A stretch of 64,000 nucleotides of DNA from Ichthyophis bannanicus (GCA_033557465.1 CM066033.1:589464438-589528437); one strand, 5' to 3'. Positions 42,207 through 53,446 are shown, counted from the first letter of the stretch. Notes: generated by a model from the letters alone, not told the origin. Numbers and translations: made by a program.

Positions 42207-44088
42207 GATCTCTGTCTTCTTAAAGTTAAGGTGCACGCCCACTATGTGCCATTATCTTGAGAAGCAAATGTTTCAGATCATCTTCACTTTCAGCCAGTAA
42301 TCTATCATCATCAGGACAGCAAAGGTTGTTGATGAGTCTTTCACCAATCTTCACACCTCAGTTGTCTTCATACAGTCCTCCTTCTCTGAAGATTTGTTCT
42401 GCATATAAATTAAAGAGGTAGGGGGAAGTATGCAGCATTGTCATACACCACTGCTGATTTTAAACCATTCTGTTTCTCCTAGTTCCGTTCAAACTGTTGC
42501 TTCTTGATCAATGTAAAGGTTGTGCAAGAGAACTATTAGGTGTTCTGGTATACCAATGCTTCTTAATGTGACCCAGAGTTTCTCAACAACTTGCTGTAGT
42601 CAATAAAACACATATGGATAGCCTTTTGGTGTTCTTTTGTTTTTTCAAGAATCCATCTCACATCCACGATGTCGTCTCTCGTTCCTTGCCCTTTTCTGAA
42701 TCCTGCTTGCACATCAGGCAGTTCTAGTTTCAGGTATGGTGGCAGTCTCTACTGAATGATCTTGAGTAGAATCTTGCTGGCATGTGGGATCAGAAAAATT
42801 GTGCGATAATTTACACAATCTGATCACCTTTCTTCAGTATTGGTATAAAAACTGATCTTTTCCAGTCAGTTGACCATGAACTTGTCTTCCAAATTTCCTG
42901 GCAAATCCTTGTAAGTATGGTAACAACTTCATCCGATTGCTGCAATACTTCAATGGGAATGCCATCAATGCCCGGTGCTTTGTTCTTTGATAAGACTTTC
43001 AATGCTGCTTCGACTTCTTTCATCATCAATGGTTCCTGATCATAAGGTACAGGCTGAAATGGCTGTTGGTCCACTTTATACTATAATGACTCTGTATATT
43101 CTTTCTATCTTTTCTTGATCTTCTCAGCAACATTCAACATGGATCCTTGAGCATCTTGTAGCATTCCAATTTGAGGCTAGAATTTTTTTTTTAAACTCTC
43201 GTGACTTTAGGAAAGCCGATCTTGTTCTTTGCCTAATAGTTTCTGATTCTATTTCCTTGCATGCGTTATTTTAGTACTTCTCCTTCTCTTGAGTTTCTGC
43301 AAGTTGGACATCTCTGTTGAGTTCTGCGATTGCCTCTCTCTCTCATATCCAGCTTTAGCTTCTCTGCGTTTCTGGGCAATTTTCAGAGTTTCTTCAATCA
43401 TCCATTTCAGCAGTTTCTGCTTTTTCACCTTTTGTAGAGACTTCTTGCTTTCTTTCAATACAACCTTCTTGATGTCATCCCATAACTCTTTTGCTGCTTT
43501 AGATACAAACGACAGAGCTCCAGATCCATTTTGCAGGCTGTCTAAATTCCAGTGGTATATTCTCAATGTAATATTTTGCTACATTCATGAGTGGCTTGCT
43601 CTTTTTCAACTTTAGCTTGAGTTTGCATACTAGTAGTCGGTGATCTGAACCACAGCCAGCTCCAGGTTTTGTCTTTGTTGATGTTATAAGCTTTTCCATC
43701 ATTGTCTTTCACAGATGTAGTCAATTTGATTTTTGTACAATCCATTGGGTGAAATCCATGTGTACAGCCGGTGTTTGTGTTGCTGGATGAAGGTGTTTGA
43801 GATGAATAGATAATTGGTCTTGCAAATTCCATCAGCCTTTCTCCAGCTTCATTTCTGTTGCCAAGTCCATATTTTCCAACCACTTTGCCTTCTTTGTTGC
43901 CAAATATTGCGTTCCAGTCACCCATGACTATCAGGATATCCTGTTTGCATGTTCTCTCAATTTCAGCTTGTACTTGTTCATAAACTCATCAACTTCTTCC
44001 TCTGAATTATAGTTGATGGGCATTCCTCGTAGATTAATATAAATTAAGCGTTCACTGATTGCACTGTATTTCATTGCAGTTCTTGCAA
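42207..44088 (-). pseudogene. RTE-B RT and endonuclease, remaining part
   Basis: On the minus strand: endonuclease C-terminal half (43563-43925, GDWNAIFGNKEGKVVGKYGL and a GSDHRLLVCKLK-like end at 43499-43702), linker (43249-43566, KWMIEETLKIAQKRREAK) and RT fingers (42811-43074, KNKAPGIDGIPIEVL). The palm region follows, where the catalytic box reads CPDD instead of YADD (about 42305-42320). Unlike RTE-A the endonuclease keeps GDWN and SDH motifs. Frames are broken in many places. Confidence 0.88.
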
Positions 44089-44096
44089 GTAAGGAA

Positions 44097-45424
44097 ATTA
44101 CCTATGCCTAAAATGGTATTTAAAAGTGATGTATCAGAAGAATTGAAAGAAATATTGATAAACCAGGAAGATGTAATACAACTATTTGATAAAATAAGAG
44201 TAGCAAATCACCAGGACTTGATGGTATACATCCAAGGATGCTGAAAGAATTGAAATATGAGATTGCAGGCCTACTAGTAGTAATCTGTGCACTATCATTA
44301 AAATCATCTGTAGTACCTGAAGAATGGAGAATAGCCAATGCAACCCCAATTTTTAAAAAGGGTTCCAGGAGGGATCCGGGAAACTACAGATCGGTCAGCC
44401 TGATGTCAGTATCACGCAAAATGGTAGAAACTATTATAAAGGATAAAATTACTGAACATGTAGATAATCATGCTTTAATGGGAGAAAGCCAACATGGATT
44501 TAACCAAGAAAGATCTCGTCTAACTAATGTGAATAAAAAGGTAGATCAAGATGAGCTGGTTGATATGGTGCATTTGGATTTTCAGAAAGTCTTTGACAAG
44601 GTTCCGCATGAGAGACTCTTGACGAAATTAAAAAGTTATGGGACAGAAGGAAGTGTACTACTATGGATCAGGAACTGGTTAAAAGATAGAAAGCAGAGAG
44701 TAGGGCTAAATGGCTCAATGGAGAAAGGTGAATATTGGAATACCCAGGGATCTGTGTTGGGCTCGCTGCTTTTTAAAAATCTTCATAAAATGAGCTGGAA
44801 ATGGGAGTAATGAGGGAGTTGATCAAATCTGCAGATGATACAAAATTATTCAAAGTTGTTAACACACAAGAGGATTGTGAAAAATTGCAGGAGGACCTTG
44901 ATAAATTCAAAGATGGATGTCCAAATGGCAGATGAAATTTAATGTGGACAAGCGCAAAGTTATGTACCTAGGAAACAACCACCCAAACTGCAGTTACACG
45001 ATGCAAGGTTCCACATTAGGAACCACTGTCCAGGAATAGGGTTTAGGCATCATCGTGGATAATACGATGAAACCCTCCACCCAGTGTGCAGTGGTGGCCA
45101 AGAAAGCAAATAGAATGCTAGGACTCATAAGCAAAGGAATGGAGAAAAAAACCCAAGGATATTATAATGCCTCTGTACCGTTCTATGGTGTGACCTCACC
45201 TTCAATATTGTGTGCAATTCTGGTCACCATATCTTAAAAAGGATATAGTAGAATTAGAAAAGGTACAGTGAATAGCCACCAAGATGGTAAAGGGGATGGA
45301 AGAATACCCCTATGAGGAAAGGCTTAAAAGGTTAGGGCTTTTCAACTTGGAAAAGAGATGGCCGAGAGGAGATATGATCGAGGTCTATAAATTAATGAAT
45401 GGAATAGAACAGGCAAATGTAGAT
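44097..45424 (+). pseudogene. CR1-A ORF2, reverse transcriptase
   Basis: 44238-44810 is open over 190 codons: VVPEEWRIANATPIFKKGS, GNYRSVSLMSVSRKMVE, GESQHGFNQERS, MVHLDFQKVFDKVPHERLL (Asp) and [19 protein letters not shown]. The catalytic region (SADDTKLFKV-like, about 44830) and the thumb follow in other frames with WQMKFNVDK-like and AKKANRMLGLISKGMEKK motifs. The Tyr/Phe before Ala-Asp-Asp is Ser here. It ends at the DIRS-B insertion. Confidence 0.88.
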
Positions 45425-45610
45425 AGCACAGTTACTTACCTGTAACAGGTGATCTCCGGAACAGCAGGAATTAGTCTTCACATAAGGGGTTCGTCGGCGC
45501 CGACGGAGCCCGCACGGGAATGCTCCCCAGCATCCAATCAGAAGGCTTTTGGGAGCATCCCTCATGCCTGCGCGGTAGCTTCCCGCCCTTCCCACTGCCT
45601 CTCCCCAGTT
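45425..45610. repeat. DIRS-B left end: unique 26 bp plus inverted terminal repeat
   Basis: The 26-bp tip (AGCACAGTTACTTACCTGTA...) is absent from the right end. The repeat proper starts GATCTCCGGAACAGC at 45451 and pairs with 50283-50444. Confidence 0.88.
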
Positions 45611-45698
45611 GCGTTTAATAGCTGAGACAGAAGGAGAGGAGAGGAAGGAAGAGAGAGAGAGAGAGATAGTTACAACTCCTAGGGGAGGTGGGTGGGTT

Positions 45699-45795
45699 GT
45701 GAAGACTAATTCCTGCTGTTCCGGAGATCACCTGTTACAGGTAACTAAGTGTGCTATCTCCAGGAACAAGCAGGAATGAGTCTTCACATATGGGG
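45699..45795. repeat. DIRS-B internal complementary region
   Basis: First half (45699-45755) is the reverse complement of the left tip (45425-45482); second half (45756-45795, ATCTCCAGGAACAAGCAGG...) is the reverse complement of the right end. The junction TGTGCT|ATCTCC equals the two ends joined head to tail, as in the internal complementary region of DIRS-1. Confidence 0.88.
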
Positions 45796-47198
45796 ACTCC
45801 CTAGCTGAGGGTGCCAGAGGAGATCCTAGAATGCGCGCCCCTGGACAGGGCGGCATCGCCCAACCTGGATCCCCGGCATCCCTTGAGAGATGGAGGGTAG
45901 GAGTTGAGAAGAGTTGCCAAGGCACAGCAACCGAAGACTACAGGGGAGTCTTCAAAACCACGTCAAATATCATTAACCGGTAATGATCTAGCACAATCTA
46001 GAGCTTACCTACTGGACTGTAGGAGGCAGAGCTGCGACGGGTACTGTAGATGCAGTAGCGAAGTCTTCAAGGGAACTTCACCGCAGAGAGGACGAAGTTC
46101 CCAGTCCGGGCGGGCTGGAGACGCAGGTGTCAACCAGCACCGGAAAGACGGCAGGTCTTCACGAGGAGCTCTAAGAAGCTGAGAACTCCAGTAGGAGCAG
46201 AGTCCCCAATCCGGAGGACTAAACAGAAGACTGACCGATCTGGGAGAACCCAGCCCGGAGAAGAACAGAAGTGTACCCTGGGATACCGAGGGATAGGAAG
46301 ACAATGGGTTCGAAAACCTCCAGACAAGGAGGCGTAACCAAGGGGCTGTTGACATCACAGCAAGTTTAAGCATAACCAGTCCGAGCACCCGAGCCACAGA
46401 ATGCAGGCAAGCGGGCCGGCCGGACCCCGTAAGAAATAACAAAACGTCAGTACCGACAACTGGGGATAGTCGGTAAGACACAGGGCGCTATAACATTTCC
46501 CAAAAAGCGCCTGCCTGTACCGATATATATCCAATAACAGGTATAGATGTATATCGGGCTATAGGTGGGCCCGGGAGCGCCCACCCAGGTTATTCAACCG
46601 GTATGGACACGTGAGAACGATACTGCCAACTCGGACCGGCCCTTGATCCACAGGAGGGCGCCTACCTGGAAGGTGGCGGGAGAAAGGGCCTATGTGCGTG
46701 GAGCAGGGCAGATCGGCGAGGGTAGCAGTATGGTTGTGTGACCGCCAGATCAGTTGGGGAGGAACACATCAGGAGTACGTAGACCCCTGAGGCGTCCACC
46801 TGACAAGTCACCCAAACGTGTCCTCCGTGCCACAGGGAAGGCAGGAGGATAGAAAACCCTATAGCCACGGCGTGACCGTGGGGCCATCTCCGGCCTATAT
46901 AAAATAAACCCTCGGGGTTAGGGTCAAGGCCCTCTGTCCACCGTAACCTGACGGACCCAGGGATTTCTCTGCGAGAGCGGAGACACAGACCGGGGGGGGG
47001 GGGGGGGGGGGTTGGTCCGGCCCTGTCGAGGAATGGTTCGGCCACGCTCGGAGAGTAGCGGCCAACGCCTACACTGGGAGAAGGAGATTCGGTGCGCGAT
47101 CCCCTCAAGCTGGGGGAACCAGGCAGAGGGGAATCCGAGGGATGTACCCGAGGGTAAGTCCGGAGAAGATTAGCATGGCCCTGAGGAGCCAGGCTAAT
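45796..47198 (-). other. DIRS-B non-coding middle
   Basis: No motif-bearing ORF. A G-run lies at 46991-47011. The beginning (45796-45910) parallels 58149-58250 of DIRS-D (GGAGGGTAGGAGTTGA), so the region belongs to the family rather than being a late insertion. Confidence 0.6.
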
Positions 47199-50082
47199 CT
47201 AGCGTGGGAAGGGTCCCCCCCCCGGGGGAGGGGGCTCCATACCGCCAATCAAGCAGCCGAACCACTTGTCACACTGAAAGAACCCCAGTGTAGAACTGGA
47301 CAGTAACTTCATGTAAGAGGAGTTAAGCGCAAACTGCCGCATACCGTAGCCTAAGGCTGCCTGGCAATGGGCAGCCTGGCACGAGCCCTGGCACTGCCGA
47401 CCGGTGTGAGACGTCCCTGGCATGGGCGCACCCGGCAGGCGGGCAGAGGGATGAAACCTCCTCCTCTTCGGACAGGAGGGTCGGGAAGGACATTTCCTAC
47501 CCCCGGGAGAGGCGGAGGGCCGCGGGCGGCCAGAGCCAAACAGGTCAGCGGAGCACTGAGCAACCTGACGCAAAGCCTCGCCATTGAAGAGGTTCTCCCC
47601 GGTGCACAGGGAAGTACCCAGGTTATGTTGTGCCCAGCTGCACAAGTCGGAAGCCTGCAACCAGGCTGTACGACGCGCCCCTATGGCTACCGCAGAGGAC
47701 CTGCTAACTGACTCGAAAGAGTCCACGGCAGCCCGAGAAAGAAACCAAGAGATATTCCTGCAATGGTAAAGAAGCAAGGAATAGTCAGGGGCCCGAGGGG
47801 CCGACACAAAGGGAGACACAAAAGAGATAACCTCTCGGTGACCTCCCGCAGCGCCAGGCTCATATAGAAAAAATATATGAGAGAATCCTGGAAGCCAACA
47901 TGGACGCTTGGAAGGTTCGCCACCCAAAGTTGTCCAGAGTTTTAGACGCACTATTCGGGGGGCAGGAAGAGTGCTTCTTCTTGCTTCCGACCTTCCTCAG
48001 GGCCGATTCCACCACAATGGAATGATGGGGAAGCTGGTGCGTCTGGAAACCCGGAGAGGGGGGCACCTGATACCGGGCATGCATGGCTGCAGTCGGCGCC
48101 GGTACCTGTAAGGGCGAGCGCCAAATCCCGAGCAGGAGATCCCGCAGAGAGGGAGGTAAAGGAAGCATTACGGCTGCCTGTTCCGCAGTACCCGGACTTA
48201 GTGAAGGGCCCGGGATAGGAATGGCGAGCAAGTCCGCCATGTCAAGGAGGAAGTCCTGAAAAGACGGCTCTCCCAGAGGGGCTATCCCGGGGGAGGCCGA
48301 GGCGGAGGGGCCCGCTTGAGCACCAGGGGACCCACTGTGCTGGTGCACGGGAGGAATCGCTCTAAACAGAGGAGGGTACTGACAGTCCCAATTCGAGGCA
48401 GTCGGTACTGCATCGTCAGAGCCCGGGATCGACTCCAAGGGGGGCATCGAAGGGAGCGACGTCCCCGCCGGGCCCGTGGAACTCGGCCTCGGCCCCGATT
48501 CCGGGGGCGGGTCTGCCCCCGGGGCAGTCCACAAAGGCGGCTGGAGTGGTGCCGAGGTCGCTGGAGAGCAGGCGAGCGCAGCACTGCGCCATCGGAAGAG
48601 AGCGGGGTCGGATCCGAAATGCGCCGGAGCCACGCTTTCCAGACTGGAGATCGATTCGAGGCTGGGCATCGAACAGAGCGACGCCTCCCTAGGGGGCCCC
48701 GGTGTCGGCGGCCGCGCCGGTGCTGCCATTCCCGCGAATGGAGTCGGGGTCGCGACAATCGGTGCCGAGGGCAATGAGGGCTTCCCAGGCCGAAACTCGG
48801 CGAAGAGGGAAACACCCGAAGTCGGCTCCCACGCCTGGAGAGAGGCCCTCCTAGGCGCCGGGGTTATGCCCGCGCCTGTTTTATTGAGCGTGAAACCCTT
48901 ACGGGGCGTACTACGCGGCCTCAAGGGTACCCAGGTAACCCGCCGACGAGCCCTGGCGGGGAGCGAGACACCCAGCCCCGGCTCCGCGGCGCTTCTTTGG
49001 GTCGACTCGACCGAAGGACCTGGGTCCCGCGGGCAAACTCCAGTGACGAGCGGAGCACTCGACGCCCGCGTAGATGCCAGGAGGTCGGTGGCGTCCGGGG
49101 GAGGCCCCGGCCCCGCGCAAGGTGGGGGTGCCGACCCGCCCGACTGGGATAGATCGATCGGCTCCGCAGGCGGAGCCCGGAGGTGACCTCTGGCGAAGAA
49201 CGGGGCCCTTGTTCCCGAGACCGCCATGGGAGGGGCGGAGCCGCTCAAGGCCAGTACCGCCCCCGCGGAAGTCGGGGGCGAGTCGATCGGCCTTGGCGGA
49301 GCCGAGGGCACCCGGTGCCAATCCCCGGCGGGGAGTGGGGCCACCGACTCCGACGCCGAGGACTTGGTCCCGCTCGAAGCGGTCACCACCTCCGCGCATG
49401 GCAGGGGTGTGGGCACGCCATACCGGGTCAGGTTGGTCCGACGATCCCCGGTGACGAGTGGAACACTCGACACCGACGCCGGGGAATCGGCACTGCCGAA
49501 AGCGGGTACCGCCCCCGCGCAGGGCCGGGATGCCGTAGAGCCAGACTGGGTCGAGTCGATCGGCCCCGAAGGCACCGAGGACACCAGTCGACAGTCCCTG
49601 GCGAAGAGTGGAACACTCGACGCCGGCGCCGATGCCAAGGGATCTGCACCACTCGAAGCGGGTGCCACCCTCGGGCATGGCTTGGGAATGTTCTGTGAGG
49701 AGCGAACCTCAGGAACAACCCGAAGCCCTGTGGAGGCTCTGGAGCCCGAAGACTCCCTCCGGGGTGTAAGGGACTGGAGGGGAAGGCCGGAGCCGTCGTC
49801 ATTCCGCGCATGAGACTCACCCCTCAAGGCTCGGTTAGTCTTAACAGACTGTTGTTGGGTTACCTGATCCTGGCGAGGAGAGAACGCCGACGACCGCTCC
49901 TCAGAGAGAAAGACGTCATCGAGGGACACTCGAAACAGGGAGGGTCTTCTCCCGATGCTGAAGCCTGGGGAACTGGGGGAGAAGGGGTCAGGGCCCCAAC
50001 ATTAGAGGCACCAGGCGTTGGAGTCGGAGCAGAAGACAACGTCTCCACAGTGGGGGCACTTCTTAAGGGAAGAAGGCTCCAT
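47199..50082 (-). pseudogene. DIRS-B gag, nearly open
   Basis: The ATG at 50082 starts MEPSSLKKCPHCGDVVF with two CxxC-type pairs, interrupted by TAA at codon 27 (50002-50004). After that 49929-47860 is open for 689 codons in the same frame: Ser/Pro/Ala-rich, with a low-complexity region of SSAPLF-type near-repeats. A conserved block follows (PSFQDFLLDMADLLAIPIPG, LPPSLRDLLLGIW, LPHHSIVVESALRKVGSKK). One frameshift near 47860-47950 leads to the C-terminal part (REVISFVSPF, SFESVSRSSAVAIGARRTAW, GENLFNGEALRQVA). DIRS gag is thought to package the RNA. Confidence 0.82.
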
Positions 50083-50282
50083 GCTGGAAAGCCCGGTAGG
50101 CCTCAGAATAACACGAGGAGGATGCTCCTCGAAGGAAATAAAGGAAACAAAAAATAAGGAAAAAAGGGGGCACCAGCGGTGCCAGAGTCAGCGGGGGAAA
50201 AACCGCGACCACAGGAACAAAAAAGAAGAAAACGTTTCTGCGGTGACAGGAGTTATGTCCTGTCGGCTCCGCGGAAAAATGA

Positions 50283-50444
50283 AAACTGGGGAGAGGCAGT
50301 GGGAAGGGCGGGAAGCTACCGCGCAGGCGCGAGGGATGCTCCCAAAAGCCTTCTGATTGGATGCTGGGGAGCATTCCCGTGCGGGCTCCGTCGGCGCTGA
50401 CGAACTCCATATGTGAAGACTCATTCCTGCTTGTTCCTGGAGAT
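50283..50444. repeat. DIRS-B right inverted terminal repeat
   Basis: Reverse complement of 45451-45610; ends TTCCTGCTTGTTCCTGGAGAT minus its first base. Confidence 0.88.
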
Positions 50445-50833
50445 CAGTTGTTTACTCCATCAAAAAGTAGAAAGACTAAGGAAAATGCAGTGAAGCTACA
50501 ACGTAACCCATTTAAGACTAATAACAGAAAATGTGTTTTCACTCAACGGGTAATCAAACTCTGGAATTCGTTACCAGAGGATGTAGTAAATGCTGCTAGT
50601 TTAGATGGGTTTAAAAAAGGTTTTGAGAGTTGCCTGGAGGAAGGGTCCATAAACCATTATTAAAGAGGATCCGGGAAATCTACTGCTTACCCCAGGACAA
50701 GCATTGTGGAACCTATTTACCTTTTTGGGAACCTGACAGGTATTTGTGACCTGGATTGGCCACTTTTGGAATAAGGATACTGAGCTTGATGGGCCTTTGT
50801 GTCTGACCCAGTATGGCATTTCTTATGTTAAAT
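50445..50833 (+). pseudogene. CR1-A RT C-terminus and 3' tail
   Basis: Continues from 45424: TPSKSRKTKENAVKLQRN, FTQRVIKLWNSLPEDVVNA and EEGSINHY with its stop near 50663, then the CR1 3' untranslated tail ending TTTCTTATGTTA at 50833. The tail matches 7347-7516 and CR1-C. Confidence 0.9.
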
Positions 50834-51056
50834 GCTCAAGAACCTGAACACACATACAACCTCATTAAGGGTAACAAGATAGAACTATGTACCATTATGT
50901 ACGGAACAGCCACCATATACAGGAACTGTCAGAAGATCAAAGTATGGAAGGCTAAACTGCAGAGATAACAGAGCACAAGAAGCGAGTCCTAGAGTGATCT
51001 AGCAGTACTCCAGGGAAGTACCTTATCTGATAAGTAAAATGCACCTTCCCGGTCAG
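50834..51056. other. Short unassigned stretch
   Basis: No feature recognised between the CR1-A tail and the inverted repeat element. Confidence 0.4.
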
Positions 51057-51915
51057 CCTGCTAGACCAGTCCACACAAGTGGGTAGTGCCAAAGCTACTA
51101 TCCCACTGGACAGGAAGATGATATGGCTGCCTTCAAAGTCTCTGCACTGAAAGCTGTGTCCACGTGGCTTGAACATCCAAGCTGTAATAAGAACATAAGA
51201 ACATAAGATATGCCATACTGGGTCAGACCAAGGTCCATCAAGCCCACTATCCTGTTTCCAACAGTGGCCAATCTAGGTCATACGTACCTAGCAGTTTCCC
51301 CAAAAGACACAGGTTCTGCAATGCTTGTACTAGGTCAAGCATTGATATCCTGGGTCCCTTCTTAATAATGGTTTATGGACCTTTCCTACAGGAACCTGTC
51401 CAACCCTTTTTTAAACCCAGCTACACTAACAGCCTTTACTACATCCTCCGGTAACAAATTCCAGAGTTTGATTACACGTCATGACATGACAAGGTCACTA
51501 CCCTAACAAATGTCAATAGGAGCAACTGAACCATGCTCTGCCCAGGAAGAGTTATCTGTCGTACTTGAAGGCCCACGTAAGGGAAGGTGGCCATGATGTC
51601 TTCTTTGGGCCGCTTGATAAAGGAGGAGTCGACAGCCTCAGTCTATCTGCTCTTGGATCCACTGGTCACATAGGGTTTGAATGCACATTCCACACAGGCT
51701 CAGGCTTCCTCCTGGGTGAAGCGTAGCTCTATCACTCTTTTACACGCTTGTCAGTTGGCAGCATGGTCATCGCTTTCCACCTTTATCAAGCCTTTCCACT
51801 TGGCTGTCCACGCTTGGGCCTTTGATATAGAGGTTTTGATGGCTGCTGTGTTTTCTTCCCACACAGTGGAGGCATAGCTTTGGTGCATCCCACTTGTCTG
51901 GACTGGCCTGGCAGG
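51057..51915. repeat. Unidentified element with inverted repeat arms
   Basis: Left arm 51057-51083 and right arm 51889-51915 are 27-bp inverted copies (CCTGCTAGACCAGTCCACAC and its reverse complement) with three mismatches. A third copy of the arm is at 17797-17823. A CR1 fragment is nested inside. The outer extent may be larger. No coding recognised; type unknown. Confidence 0.5.
51187..51477 (-). mobile_element. CR1 3' end fragment
   Basis: Minus-strand CR1 tail starting with AACATAAGAACATAAG (tandem 8-mers) and reading into the RT C-terminus until VIKLWN-type codons. It is nearly identical to 52027-52300 of CR1-C, and nested in the inverted repeat element. Confidence 0.9.
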
Positions 51916-52189
51916 ACGATAGGGAAGATGGGCTGGTTCATAGGGTTTCCTGAAACTGCTACTGCAGAACTGCATGGGTAACTAATTCAGTGTTAAGCAG
52001 TGATGTAACCATATCAGACTACATAAGAACATAAGATATGCCATACTGGGTCAGACCAAGGTCCATCAAGCCCATTATCCTGTTTCCAACAGTGGCCAAT
52101 CTAGGTCATAAGTACCTAGCAGTTTCCCCAAAAGACACAGGTTCCGCAATGCTTGTACTGGGTCAAGCATTGATATCCTGGGTCCCTTG

Positions 52190-53300
52190 TTAATAATGGT
52201 TTATGGACCTTTCCTCCAGGAACTTGTCCAAAACCTTTTTAAACCCAGCTACACTAACAGCCTTTACTACATGCTCCGGTAACAAATTCCAAAGTTTGAT
52301 TACACATTGAGTGAAAAAATATTTTCTTTTATTAGTCTTAAATAGTTTATCCTGTAGCTTCATTGTATGTCCCCTAGTCTTTCTATATTCTGATAACGTA
52401 AACAATCGATCTACGTTTACCCATTCCACTCCGTTCATTAATTTATAGACTTCTATCATATCTCCCCTCAGCCGTCTCTTTTCCAGGTTAAAGAGCCCTA
52501 ACCTTTTTAGCCTTTCTTCATAGGAGTATCCTTCCATCCCCTTTACCTTTTTGGTGGCTCTTCTCTGAACCTTTCCTAATAACGCTATATCCTTTTTAAG
52601 ATACGGCAACCAGAATTGCACACAATATTCAAGGTGCGGTCTCACCATGGAACGGTATAGAGGCATTATAATATCTTTTGTTTTATTATCCATTCCTTTC
52701 CTTATGATACCTAGCATTCTATTTGCTCTCTTGGCTGCCGCTGCACACTGGGCCGAGGGTTTTAACATGTTATCCACAATGACGCCAAAATCTTTTTCCT
52801 GGGTGGTGGTTCCTAATGTGGAACCTTGCATTGTGTAACCATAGTTTGGGTTGTTCTTCTCTAGGTGCATAACTTTGCACTTGTCCACATTAAATTTCAT
52901 CTGCCATTTTGATGCCCAGTCTTCCGATTTATCAAGATCCTCTTGCAATTTTCCACAATCCTCTTGGGTTTTAACAACTTTAAATAGTTTTGTGTCATCT
53001 GCAAATTTGATAACCTCACTCGTTATTCCACTTTCCAGGTCCATTTATGAATATGTCAAAAAGCAGCGGACCCAGCACAGATCCCTGGGGTACACCACTA
53101 TTCACCTTTCTCCATTGGGAAAATTGGCCATTTAGCCCTACCCTCTGCTTTCTATCTTTTAACCAGTTCCTGATCCACAATAGTACACTGCCTCCTATCC
53201 CATGACTCTTTAGTTTTGCCAAAAGTCTCTGATGAGGGACCTTGTCAAAGGCTTTCTGAAAGTCCAGATACACTATATCAACCGACTCACCTTTGCCCAC
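52190..53300 (-). pseudogene. CR1-C reverse transcriptase, palm to C-terminus
   Basis: 53016-53300: [20 protein letters not shown] (Asp), [38 protein letters not shown]. After a small shift 52190-53044 is open for 284 codons: EVIKFADDTKLFKVV with the catalytic [76 protein letters not shown], ending LEERSINHY. Motif order is CR1. The frame is intact past the catalytic box, except at the shift near 53030. Confidence 0.92.
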
Positions 53301-53362
53301 CTTTTATTCACACTTTCAAAAAACACATAACAGATTAGTAAGACAAGATCTTCCTTGTCTAA

Positions 53363-53438
53363 AGCTATGTTGGCTGTCTCCCATTAGGCCATGACTATCT
53401 ACATAGTCATGGCCTAATGGGAGACAGACAACATGGCT
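53363..53438. repeat. 36-bp fold-back hairpin replacing part of CR1-C RT
   Basis: Arms 53363-53398 and 53403-53438 are inverted copies with two mismatches and a 4-nt loop (CTAC). The left arm is the native CR1 segment (GDSQH-type codons on the minus strand); the right arm is an extra inverted copy. Confidence 0.9.
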
Positions 53439-53446
53439 GAGTAATT

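Larger units (their letters stand above)
21140..44088 (-). mobile_element. RTE-B: RTE LINE (5'-truncated) hosting two ERVs
   Basis: Three pieces: 3' tail tip (21140-21156), RT C-terminal region (32993-33539) and the rest of RT and endonuclease (42207-44088), summing to about 2.45 kb against 3.3 kb for RTE-A. Aligning with RTE-A shows no missing sequence at the ERV2 junction beyond the 5-bp target duplication. The truncated 5' end at 44088 corresponds to about 5667 of RTE-A. Flanks are GTAAGGAA on both sides, within CR1-A. Confidence 0.9.
45425..50444 (-). mobile_element. DIRS-B: gag-only (non-autonomous) DIRS element inserted in CR1-A
   Basis: Ends AGCACAGTTACTTACC (45425) and CCTGGAGAT (50444). 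Inverted terminal repeats lie at 45451-45610 and 50283-50444, with an internal complementary region at 45699-45795. The only coding region is gag (about 47199-50082). The 1.4 kb between the complementary region and gag shows no RT, RNase H or recombinase motifs. AGAT lies just before the left end and is also the last four bases of the right end. No other target duplication is present. Confidence 0.9.
18692..50833 (+). mobile_element. CR1-A: CR1 LINE split by nested insertions
   Basis: Pieces in order: ORF1 (18692-19567), ORF2 endonuclease side (19941-21139), RT (44097-45424) and RT C-terminus plus 3' tail (50445-50833, ending TTCTTATG-type sequence). The first gap is RTE-B with both ERVs inside; the second is DIRS-B. 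Joined, the codons for an EDNV-like motif at 21131 continue directly into the LPMP-like motif at 44099, matching CR1-C where the same segment is uninterrupted. CR1-A retains both ORFs and so is close to full length. Confidence 0.9.

Noticed and set aside
46991..47011. G-run as a functional quadruplex (also 6798-6811, 23036-23049 and 59481-59493)
   Set aside because: Simple homopolymer runs with no regulatory context visible; length may also be unreliable in the assembly.
49074..49813. Several long plus-strand ORFs in GC-rich DNA (also 48316-48777 and 48476-49186)
   Set aside because: They are antisense shadows of the DIRS-B gag frame; composition is driven by the GC-rich repeats of gag, and no motif is present.
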